Shown here piece after piece: positions 12,201 through 24,200 of a stretch of DNA of 64,000 bases. Position 1 is the stretch's first letter. Every line of letters begins with the position of its first letter. Source of the stretch: Helopsaltes ochotensis. Its lineage: Eukaryota > Chordata > Aves > Passeriformes > Locustellidae. The position numbers and the translations under genes were made by a program. The stretch covers positions 62,001 to 126,000 of the forward strand of contig VXBM01001216.1 in the NCBI GenBank assembly GCA_013400155.1, read 5' to 3'. The notes below the pieces were generated by a model, which was not told the DNA's origin, made no database searches, and was given only the letters and a program-made list of their open reading frames with translations.

Positions 12201-15200
12201 GCTTGGGTTTTTCACTAGCATTTCTTTAGGGAAATGTTGAAAAATTTCCTTCTTTGAGGTCCCCCTGGAAAGTCCACCTCTCAACCAGTTCTCGCTTCCT
12301 GAAATGGAGCAATCTCCAGAGCAACTACAGCCATGCTTTGAGGCAAGACAAGGGTCTCTTCAGGTGATGGGAGTATTTATTTATTTGCATTAGGAGCTTT
12401 GCTCTGCAAGCAGCTGTTTTGCTTGAGGGAAAGCCGGGGCTTATTTTTGAGCCATGTGCCTGGCTGCTCTTTATGTTGATGGAAGCCCTGTTATTTCACT
12501 GGGGTGATTCACTGTGTTTTGAAACAATACGTGACTGAGATGTCAGTAGTAATTGGGATAATAATAATAGCTCGCTCTTATCTTAGCCTGGATCACCTGT
12601 AGAGCATCATTATCTCTGCTTGGCAGCAGGGGAGAGACAGAGCTGGGACCCAGGCTGTGTTGAACCACGCAGAGCTGGGCACGGTGATGGGGGCACAGGG
12701 CTTGGCACAAAGGCAATGAATCGATGGTCTCAGGTGGGGTTTGGTTGGAGCTCTTGGCAAGATGGTCCTGGCTCCAGGCTGGTCATACCTCTCCAGCCAG
12801 GATTTTAGCAGGGAGGAGGTTTGTTCTTGGGATGTTACTCTGGGGCACCTCCAGCACTGGAGTGGGCCAGCAGCTTTTCAGAGGTGTGCATGGGTTTGCA
12901 AGCCCCACTCAACATCTATGTGGGGCTGAAAGACTTGCTGCATCTTGGCCCTGCAGTCCATTGCTAGATGAGTGTGGGAACCTGTGTGGAGGGTGATGTC
13001 TGGGGTTACTTCGGCAGTCTTGGGGTGGCAGCACCCCCCGTGGAAGTGTTGCTTCTCAGAAGGATACCTCTGTTGTCAGCTGTGTCCCTGTCCTGTCCTG
13101 TCCTGTCCCTGCCAGCACCTGGCAGAAGCAGGAATCTAGTATGGAGCATCTCGTCAGCTTTACCCTCCTCCTCTGCCCCAATTAGCTTTTAGCCACCCAA
13201 TGTTTAAGGCCAGAGATGGAGCATTCCAGGAGGGCATGGGATTAATGAGAGACCCGTGTGTGCTTGATGAAATGTCTCTGTCTTATTTCCCTTTGTGGTG
13301 AGGAGCTGGGATGCCAGTGCAGGATCCTTGTATGCTCCGTGAGGATTCCTCAGGACCTTCCTGCAGGTATCCACATGCCAGCAAGCCAGGTATTTATTTT
13401 CTGCAGCCAGGCCATGTGAGGCCAGCATTTGTTTGGCATTTACATTGAGTGAAACCTTATAACTTTAATAAGATGTAAACCGTGTTGCACATCTTTGCCG
13501 TTGCTCAGCAACCCTGCAGTAATGGCCCAAACAAAGCCTTCCCATGCAGAGGGAACACTAAATCCTATTGTGGGATAACACTGCTCAGCCAGAGCTGGTT
13601 TCTCTCCTGCAGCCTCCTCAGCCTGGACTGTGCAGCTGGGATGAGCCCCTGCCTCACCGCAGAGTAGTTCCTCCCTCACTGTGTGTGCTTTTTGGGGAAG
13701 ATGTTTTTGCTGGCAGGGGGCTTCAGGGTGAGAACTGGGTCTTTGGGATGTGCTACGGAGCCTTGAAGGGCTAGCCAGCTGCTGAGGGCTGGTAGGTTTC
13801 TGGTTCTGAACCGGCTTGTCAGCCACCGTGTTTTCCTCCAGCTGTGCTTGGATGACCTCCCACAAAAGTCTAAGATTGGCTGAGGAAAAGATGCTGAGGT
13901 GCATCCTCATCTGGCTTATCTCAGGTGACTTCAGTCATTTTTCAGCGTCGTATTTTAGAATTCCCATGTTCTTTTCCCTTCCCTCTTATCCTGCCCTTTC
14001 GTGCCTCCTGTCATCCTGCTGAGCCGTGTGGCCAGTTGTGCTTTCCAGTCCCTGGTGCCGGGCTGGGGACAGGCGGGTCCTTCCTGGCGCACAGCTGCGT
14101 GTGGTGCCCCAACGGGGATTTCTCTTGGTGCGGGGATGTCCTTGCGCTGCGGCGCAGAGATGTGATGAGCTCAGCTAAATCAGCGCTCCCTGCAGTTTTA
14201 TTTGGATGGTGCTCACGTTGCTGAGCAGGGAAGCACCTGCAGCAGGGTGTGAAAGCAGCATTAACAATGACGGCAGCCCTGAGCGAATCTGCTCTGGTGG
14301 TGAGATAGGGCTTGGCAGTGAGACAGCAAAACAAGGTGTGGGTGTCCATGAGAAGTACCTTGTTCAAGTGGTCTCCTAAAGACATCTTGGAGAGGGCTTG
14401 GCATGGGGTGGCCAATGGGCAGCTCCAGCACTAGCTGAGAAGAGAGCAGCTTGCACACATTCCCTCCTTCCCTGCTTGCTGCTGCCTCCCCCTCCTCCCA
14501 TGATGCGATGGATGCGCCTTACCCTGCAGGCTGGAAGGGCAGGCGTGTACCATACACCCAGCCCTTCAGCAGATGAACTGAGCTATGCCTCTGTGAGGAT
14601 TTTTATCTTCCTTTAGTGCATGGACCTTCAGGTAGGTGTGAGAGTGTCCAGCTGTGCCTTGAGTGAGTACTTATTGCAGTCCAGTTCTCACTGGGCGTGG
14701 GGGGACTCCTGCCTGCAGACATTTGCCTGCCTTCGGATTATCTCACCATGTCACCTGCCCCAGTTTATCCCTGCAGTGGTGGGCAGCTAGGTGCAATTTG
14801 TGGTATGTAAAATCACATGAGAGCAGCTCAGGAGCTCCTTCCCCTCTTCCCAGTTTATCCTTGCAGTGTGCAGGCCCCAGCACACATTAGAAAAGGAAGA
14901 AAGAGCATTGCCCTGAACATCCACTAAGCAAAAGAAGATATTTTCCGTCTCCTTCAGCCCTCAGGGGTGATCTGCAGGTTTGAGGTGAGGCGTAGTGCCT
15001 ACAGAGATGTTGCTGTGCTATGCTTGGTGTCCCCAGGCTGAGCCCTGAGGAGCTGTTGATCCAACCCCCCTGACTCCAGCTGCAGCACAAGGGCTGTGCT
15101 GGGAGCACCCCTGCCTGCCGAACCACTCCCAAATCCCTGTGTTCTTGTCCCTGTGACACCAACCAGGCTGAGGAAGAGTATCTGAGGGCAAAAGCTGGCT

Positions 15201-18200
15201 AGGGCAGAAGTGGTGGAAGAAGTCATGGTGATTTCTGAGATGCAGTTAAGTAACAGCAAGCTGAGGGTGGGCAATGGGGAGGAGTGACCCGCTTTTGGGT
15301 AGGATGCTCAAAAGCACTCATAGTTGGTGAGAATATGCCAGTGTGCACCTCTACTGACACACTCGCTTTTAACCATGGAGCAGAGTCCCAGCCTGGCTGG
15401 AACTCCATTTGGTGTTCAAAACCAGCTTGTGGAAATGGTGTGGAGCTGGAATTTCCTGCTTGTGTGACCACTGAATTAAGCTTTTCTTCCCATGGTGGTG
15501 TGGACTGCAGCCTCCTCAGTGCTCAGCTCGTTTCTCTGATGCCCGTTTTTTGCCGCTGCCCTGCAGGTGGAGGCGGAGGACCACCAGGACGTGGTGGTCT
15601 ACGACCAGAGCACACGGGACGTGACCGGCTTGGCTGCTGACAGCTTCCTCTCCATCCTCCTGGGCAAGTTGGACAGCTGTTTCCACAGCGTCTCCATCCT
15701 CACAGGTAGGAGCCCTGGGTTACCACTTCATCTCGCGCTCCAGGCTAAGGGAGTGCCCTTAGTGCCTCCTCTCATGCCATTAGCCTGGAGTGATGGAGCT
15801 GTGGCCATCCGTGTCCATGTCCACCCGCTTCCGTGGCCACCAGTGGCTGTGGTGGAAGAGGGCAGCCCTGCATGCAGGCTGAGGAGGCTCAGCCCACGCT
15901 GGACCCATCACTGGGTCCTCCCCATGCCTTCGTTCCTTGCACTGTCTGTCTCCCCGCCGCTGCACCCACCAGCAGGGGTGAATGAAAGAGGAGGGTACAG
16001 AGGAGCTGTGGTGGCATGGGTCCAGCCACCCAAAAGCTGGCCTTTGTTCTCCCATCCCTGTGTTGCTTCATCCCTGGTGAATGTGCCAAGGACCAGATCT
16101 GGTTCAGGCATTCTGCTCCCTCTTGCTGCTGTTAAAGAGAGGGCAGGAGAAGAAATCCATTGATGTACTGGAAAGGAGAAGGATGGCAGGGGCAGAAGGT
16201 CATCACTGGGTGAGTCAGGGTCTGCTGGAGATGATGCTCTCCAGGCACAAATGTGCATGCAGGAGGAGGCACGTGCTGCCCTAACTACGGCCTTTCTGCA
16301 GTGAGGCAGGTGACTGATGAATGAAAAGCTCCGACCCAGCAGAGAGAAGAGAGAGGCAGGGAGGCCTGAGGGAGAGCTGAAGATGCCTTTGATTCCCCTT
16401 GGCTGGGACAGCTGGGCATCTATCTTGAGGGCTGCCTACCTCTGAACTTTCTGCCCGTGGATGGGTGGGCAGGCACTGCCCCATGCAGCCCCTCAGTCCC
16501 ACTGAGCTCAGCCACGCTCCTGAACGGTGCCGAAAGCACAGAGATGGGAATCACCTCTGTCCCTAGGCATTCCTCATCCTGTGGCAGTCGGATACTGCTT
16601 TGGGGCTGCGACGGAGGGTACCAGCCTCTGTGCCCTGGGACACCACAGAGATGGGGAAACTGCCACACTCACAGAGTGACAGACCCTGGGAAAGGGTAGT
16701 TGTGAGGGGAAAGGTAGCACGGGCAAGTGGCATTCAGGGAGCCCTGCCCATGCAAGGCAGGGGTAAGCGCTGTTGAATTAGAGCAGCTGCATTGTGAAGG
16801 GGAGAACAGAGCAGAGAAACAGCAGGATTAAACCCCCCCAGCCCCGGGTTCTAGCAACAAAAACAAGCAAGGACTACGTGAAATCACATTAAAGCTAATT
16901 ATTGTGGCCTGGGTTGCCGGAGCTCTGCTGAAGCTAGTGCTGGAGGATGCCTCCTTGAGCTGGCTATGGCAGCCCCTGGCCTGCCTCAGTAGCTGTGCCT
17001 GCGGTTGCAAGGTTACCATGTCATAAACTAGGGCACAGTGTGGCATATGGTGCAGGAGAAGGAAAAGGTGAATTCGGTTGCATCTGGGAAGGAACCTGCT
17101 TAGTCATGGGGATGGGTCAGGAAATAGCCTTGGTGGTGTCACCCTGGCCCCCCCTTAGCCACTGCCACTTTCCTAGGGCTGGGTGAAGAGCAGTGCTGTG
17201 CACTGGCTGCAAACCCCTGCCCCCTGCTCCCCGAGTCCTCCTGGAACCAAACAGGGCTGCATGAGGTGGCCATGAAAACCCCGGAGCCTTTTCCTGCCTT
17301 AAGGCAAGTGGAGGCCTGGGGGAGCCTCATATTGGCAGTGCCCCCCAGCTGCATGCGCAGCGAGCACTAGCAGCGTGCCACCCCCTCTGCCATCAGCACG
17401 CCACCACCAAACCCCTGCCAGCAAACCTGCTGTCCCCCACTTGGGCACACACCTCCATCATCAGGACAGCCATTTCCATCCTCCTGGGCTGCAGGAGCCC
17501 GGGGCCCCAAGCAGGAGTGTGGGTGTTCTAGGCACCGAGCAAAGCTCAAGCCTCCCAAATTAAAAGCACAGCAGGGCCTCAGCCTGATGTGGAACACGGG
17601 CCACCAGCAGGTGGAAAAAACTGGAGCTGAAATGTAGAACACTGGGTCATGGTGGCGGTGTTTCACATGGAAATCATGACTGGAATGGCTGTGCAGAGCA
17701 TCCAGGGGAGGCTGGGCATGCTTACTGACAGGCACAGCTCCCTCCTGCCTGTGGTGTGGGCAGCAACAGGCTGGTGTAGAGGCAACTCTGGAGTGCTTGG
17801 GAGGTCTGGGGCAGGATGCGTGAGTGGGCCTGATTCTTGCCCTTGCCCTTGTGGGATTTAACCCCTCGGTCTGTCCACTCCAGCCTGAAGCACCTTGCCC
17901 TGCCCCAACCCATTTGGTGTCTCAGAAGAGGTACCTCAGTCTTCCTTGGAGATGCCTTGTGACCCCAGTGGCTTGGCAAGGGCTGCTGAAATCTCAGCCT
18001 GCCCCTCAGTGGATGCCATTACCCCCAGGGGAAGCTGTCGTGAGGGTCCCCAGTTCAGTGTGGCAGCCCTGCACAGCCCCTCTGCTGGCCAGCTCTCTCA
18101 GCCCCAGCAGATGTCGGGGTCTGTGCCCTGTGTCCCTATCTCGTGCAAACAGCAGGCTTGGCTGTTCTTGCTCATCCCCAGACCAGCGACCTTCTGATCC

Positions 18201-21200
18201 TTGAAGCAGCTGATGGAGGCTGATGGGTGAGGGCAGGGGAGCTGGGGGTGGCAGGAGTGGTGCCAGGGACTCCTCAAGGGTTAACAGCCTAGAAGCAGCG
18301 ATTCCAGTGGCTGGCAGGGAAGAATCTGAGTCAATTATTCCCAGTCTTGGAAATCATCAGCTTCTCTTCTCTTCTTTTTTTCTTTTTTTTTTTTTTTAAT
18401 TGTGTAAGTATAAATAGTGCTGCTTGCTGCCCTCCATCCGTGGGAGCAGAAAGACTGTTGATTTATATGGTTTTCCTGACATCACATGAAGTGGTGGAAA
18501 ACTGAATGGAGCCAACATTTTTCCTGCATTACGTAATGCCCCCTCCCTCCCAGCCCAGCTCTGCTATTCCTGCAGGAGCCTGACTGTTCTTTAACCTTTG
18601 TTTACTTCAGCACAAACCTTTGCTTTTTTGCTCTTTTTTTCTGCTTTTTTTGCCTCTTTTTTTATTTGCTATATTTTTCCTCCCTTATTCTTCCCCTTTG
18701 CAATCACCCGTTTGGTTTTTATTGAGAGGCATTATCTGCTTATGAAGCAGCAGCAGCAGCAGTCTGGCTCCATTGCTCCCTGACAGCTCCCATGTGCCAG
18801 CTCTGGTTTTGGAGCCTGTCCAGAGCTGTGTGTGGTGCTGAGCTGGTGGGTGCTGAGCTTCACCAGCTCCTCTCTATTTGTCCAGCTGCAGTGGGCAGTG
18901 TGGAGATTTTCTTTTAGTCCTATTCAGTGGCTAAAAGCAGCAGCTGAGGGCTTGGGATGCTGGTCCGGATGTTGCTCAGTCACCCATCCTGTCCCCTACC
19001 TCTGGTCCTTAGGCTGAGCACCAGGCTCCTCTCTCCCACACTCGAAGCCGTGTGCCAGCCGGAGGTAAAACCAGGATGGCAGTGTGGCCAGCAGTGTGGC
19101 CCCAGAGCCTGGGCTGGGGGGCTCGGCACCCCCCTTGTGCCACAGAGGCTCTTTCCGCTGCAGTTCCGTGTGCTGGGGGAGCCTCACCGCTGCCATGCCG
19201 TGCTCCGACCTGAAACAGGCCCCTCAATTGCCTTCTGAACTCCAGTCATGAGCTTTTCATCTGGCTCGGGAGCGCCTGTGAGATCATCTTCAGCGCCCCC
19301 CTCCCCCCGCTTTTGTACCAATTCTTCAAGGAATGTTTAAATTTTCCAGTCCTGTTCTTTCTAAATTTGGAGCGTCTGTTTACTCCCAGGATTCGGAAAG
19401 AATGTAACAATATCATCAGCGACAAATCCCTCCCAGCCCTTCGCTCGCCATCCTCCTCAGTGAGCAGGCTGGCCATGGCCCAGGTCCTCTCCAGCCTGGC
19501 AGTGCCACAGCCATCCAGCACGGCTGCAGAGATTGTAATTGCATGCTGTAGTCATCTGGGTGGGGGCTGAGATTTTGGGGATTTTGGAGGAATCTACCAA
19601 AGACAGGTGACTTTGCTGCAGGCAAAAAGAAGTAGCGAAAAAGGAAGGGGGATTTCCATTGCAGGAGCCGACTTGGGCTGCCCAGGCATGAGTGGGTTTA
19701 GCACTGAAGCACTGGCTGGAATTATTTTAGACGCAAGAACTCAGAGATAGATCATTTTAATTAAAAAAATAAATAAAATAAAGGAAAAAAGAAAAGAAGG
19801 AAAGAAAAACCATTTTTTCTTTCTTTTTCTTCTTCTTCTTCTTTTTTTTTTTTTTTTTTTCTGTATAGGGACAGTCCTAAAAAGAGATCAAACATCAGGG
19901 CGACTGAACATGACTTTTCTCATCCTTGGCTGAAAATTCTGTAATGCTTTCTCGTGTCATGTTGGTGAGAATCCACATGCCAGCCACAAATCTCCCTTGT
20001 TGCCTGCTCCTCTTGAAACATATTGGGCTGGAGCTGTTCTGGAGGAAGAGAGAAGATGAATGGAAAAAGCCAAGCTAGACAGGTGTGAAAGCAGGGCAAA
20101 GGCAGGGCAGAGCAGAGGGGGCTTGCCGTCAGTCCGAGTCTCAGAGGCTGGAGTGACAGCATGTGTGTCCAAAGCTTGTCATGGCATATGCCGAAGATAA
20201 AAGCTTAGCAGGATCCAGAGTTTGTCTTTACAAACTCAATGTAAAAAAAAAAAAAAAAAAAGAAAAACTAAAACCTAAGAAAGAAAATACCCCAAATACC
20301 CACACTTTGGTCACAGAATATTTTGAGTTGGAAGGGACCCACAAGGATCATCAAGTCCAACTCTTAAGTGAATGACCCATACAGGAATCAAACCCTCAAA
20401 CCCACATCCTTGGGTGTCATTAGCACAGTGCTCTAACCATGTGAGCAAATCTCAGGGTTCATCAGTCACGAGCTGTCTGATGGGAGTGGGGAGGCAGGAC
20501 CCGAGTGCAGCTGGCGATTTGATGGTCACGTTCCTCATCACCCGCTCTGCGCAGCATCACAATTTCACCCATTGAGTTTGGGCTGTTAGTGTGTCTGCTG
20601 GAGACACAGCATGCACAAAATGCACTACCTGGTGGGTTTTGTCCCCTGACTCCAGCAGAGCTCTGCTCAGTACCTGTGCCTGAAGGTGCCCTTGTAGCTC
20701 AAGCATGAGGGCTGTTTCAGGTACCCTCAGGCTGTAATGTCTAAGAGCACTTGGAGACTTATGGTATGAATCCATTAGGTGTATCTACAAGATACTCCTT
20801 TAAATCTGATTACTGTCTCTGAGCCTCTTGCAAGTGCCTCTGTCCACCTGTGGCCATCTCTGTCTCACAGCATAATGTGATGAACCCAAAGAAGCAGATG
20901 CTTAGCTGGCAGGAGTGCAGGTATGAATAAGGAGGGTATGGGAGTGGGATGAGACAGGAAGAAGAGCTCCCATGGACTCTCCATTTCTTGTTTTTCCCAG
21001 GTTTGGGAGTTTTGAAGAACCAGCTTGGTAAATAATGTGAATGGGGATTCTGGTTGTCCTTCATCTAAAATTGCCCACATGATGGTCAGGAATTGAAGAA
21101 GGGTAAGAAGGGTAAGAAGGGCTGTGCAGGGACTTACATCCAGCTTTTCTTCAGGCTGTAGGTGGTGAGGTGCATGGGGATTACCTGTGGTGATGTTTTT

Positions 21201-24200
21201 CCTTTGACTGTCCAGAGGACTGGAGGTAGTACGCTGATACCGGCCTAGAGGGAAAGGCACTTTTAAAAAAAATCAAATGGAAATACCAGGGTTTGTGATT
21301 TTTACAATCCTGGAGGTTTAGGTAGCTCTCTGAACCTCCCTTCCTCTCACGCAAAACATTCCTGGAGGAGTTGCTTCCTTTCCTACAGCAAAGCCATCTG
21401 GGACCACTTTAGCCAGGGCACGACTGTGTTTTCTTGGCCTCTAGCCCCTCTTCAGTGGGTGCTGGCATCCAACTTCAGCCACGCAGCCTGGCGGGTGCCC
21501 TAGGGAGTGCTCCCAGTCTCCTCAATCCAAGGCACAGAGGTGGAGTAAGGTGCCCCCTTCTCACCCTGAACCACAACCAGGGGATGCCTGGGAGGCTTTC
21601 AGCCCCGGCGGGACCAGTGACTGCATCCCCAGGAGGGGTTAAGCCAGGTCATGTATGTGCAAGGCTGATTGTATTCCAGACCTATGCTCTAAACCTCCCT
21701 GTTTAGCAACGCTGTCGTCAGACAACTTGTTTTCCCGATTCTATAATTACCCTCAGGAGCTTCCCCTCCCCCCTGGCCATGTTTTTAACCATTGGACCCA
21801 GAAAAGGCAAGCAAAAGGGTCAAAGGCAGAGTGGGACAGAGGAGAAGGGGCTTAGGGAAGAGCAGCCCTCTGGTTGGTGTGTCTTAGAAAACTGCTGTGT
21901 AATTTCATTTCTCATTTCTGGAAGGTCAGCGGGAGGAAGGCAACTTCCCCAGTAAGAGATCCTGATGGGCAGGAGCCACTGCCCAGTTACAGTTTCCTTC
22001 CTTTTGAGAAATCTGCCTCCTCTCGTCCGCCTCCCCCTTTTCCCTGGGCCTGTGCTGCATGCCTGCAAAAGGTCGTCACTGGCAATAATTACCAGGTCCC
22101 AGTGCTGGGTGGAGAGAGGAACCGCTGGCCCTGCCCAGCTGGGCTTGCGCCAGGCTGTAGGCACTGTCCTGATAGGGTTTGTAGCTGCTGGACAGGGACT
22201 CATCCTACTCCCTGCTCTTGCAGAAGGATTACATGAGTTCCTCCAACCCATGGCAGCAGATGTTTTTCCAGTGAGTGCTGTGGTAATGGGAGTGAAGTGA
22301 GGCTGGCGAGGCTGGGCATCTCTCCCAGGGTGATGCACCTCTTGTCTGGAGGCAGGATGGGTGACGTCCTGGCCAGAAGGAGCACCTGAGAAAAAGGACA
22401 AAGGGCAGCAGCTGATAACATGGAATGTATTTCTGCACTATGGATGTTGCCTTTTATCTCTCTGCTTGCCAGCTGCCCCCTGCCCCACGTGCCAACCCTT
22501 ATAATGGTTTTGGCAAAAGGGTGAAGAAAATGGGGAGAGAGCAGAGGAGGATGCTGCCTGGGGAATGGTGGTTGCAGCAGCATCTCATGTGGCTGGACTT
22601 CACACTGGAGGAGGAGGGGGGCTGCTGGCTATCTGTGCTCTCTTGTCTTTTGCTGAGGATCAGAGGGGTGTGGGACGCTGGTAAGCCTCCCGCATTGAGG
22701 TCTTCTTGGTGGTGTCATGCCCAGCTTCCCACCTGGTGCTCCCAGGAGCCCTGAACTGAAATCTCAGTCCAAATACATCCTGAAGGACCCTGGCATTACC
22801 AAAATAATTTTTGCCCAGGGCTCTTGGAAGCCTGAGGGAGATGGACAACCAGAGGGCAGTGAGGAAAGGCAAATTTTGTGCCTCTCTGGGTCAGAGGCAG
22901 GTTGAGTATTGCATCCCCTAATTCACCACATGCTTCTTGCAGCGTCTCCCTTGCCCAGTGCCCTGCGTGACCCAGGGACTCCAGTAGAGTGACTAGGTCC
23001 CCCCCAAGCAGACCCTCAGCCACAGCCCCCAGAGCTGGATCACCCACCAGCACGGGTAGAGCACTGCTGGCACAGTGGCAGTGGCACACAGAGGGATCTT
23101 CATCCCTGGCAGGCATTGGCACTGGCCACCAGCATTATGTGCCCTCCCTTGTAGTGACAGTGGTGGCAAATGTGGGGGACCACAGATCCCCCTGGGGATC
23201 TGCTGTGGTAGTCACTTCCCAACCATGGCTTGTGGGGGAAGGCTGCTTCTCTCTTCCAGCCTAGTTGGAGCACACTTTGAATTTTATCCAACCTCTGACC
23301 CACATCTGATAATAATCAAACCATATTTGTTACAACAACAAGGCTCGTTAGGAGGCTGGCTCCGCTCGGGGTGGGGGGAGGAGAAAGCACTTAGTTAATG
23401 CCAATGACCTCATCTCATGTGATGTCATTCAAAGGAAAAACACTGAAGTCACTCACATATGGCTCAGCCTGGGGTTTTTCAGCCCATAAAGCTTCAGATT
23501 TTCAAAGGCACAATACATGCCCCCCCTTCTCTCCCCCGCTTACTATAATCCTGAATGATTTTCTGGAGGCCTGGGCTCAGACCAATAAACTCGTAAGGAG
23601 CTGTGTGGAGATGTATTAAGGAGTCCTGCGGGTGGGAAGTGGGGGAAAAGTAATTTTCTTCCCCAGGACAAATGCAAAGAAGAAAATACATCAGTCCCCA
23701 CCTGCTTCAGAAGCAGTTAGAGATGGATAGACCTCCAGTGAGACCAGGAAAGGCCATTCCTGTATGTCCCCTCTTGCTGGAGTTTTGCACGTGAGAAGGT
23801 TTTGGCAGAGGGTACATCTCCTCCAGATCATGGTCCTGCTTTCCTGGGACCAGGCAGATAACTCCATCTGACATGGCTACGCACAGGTGTGAGCAGCCCA
23901 GTGCCAGCAGCCCTTTTTCCTAACAGCTGTTGGGATTCATTCATCTCCAGCTGTTTGGGACCACTCCAGGATGAGCATCAAGCATCCTCCTGGGTGGTGC
24001 TCTCAGTAGAGATATTAAGGGACAAGATGAGCTTGTCATTGAGGACCTGCTTTCTCGTCTCCAGCTCTGCCCTGCAGAGAGCCCGGGAGAAGTTATTTTA
24101 TCGTTTGTGGCTCAGTTTCCCTCTTGGGAAACTGAGATCATGGCATTGCCCTTCCTGGTGCTGGGGTTCAGAGTTAAAGGTCGCCCAGGGGTGCCCGTTG

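Larger units (their letters stand above)
9235..15566 (+). other. DUSP8: DUSP8 intron 1
   Basis: It is bounded by GTAAGG and CCCTGCAG. It contains a GC-rich minisatellite (9809-9972) and GC/CpG-rich blocks at about 10.08-10.56 and 11.12-11.54 kb that could be regulatory. No coding exon is recognised inside it. Confidence 0.85.

Noticed and set aside
20370..20455. Possible tRNA gene on the minus strand
   Set aside because: The head is too decayed (box A mismatches, no intact cloverleaf) and is joined to a CR1-type tail, so it is a SINE.
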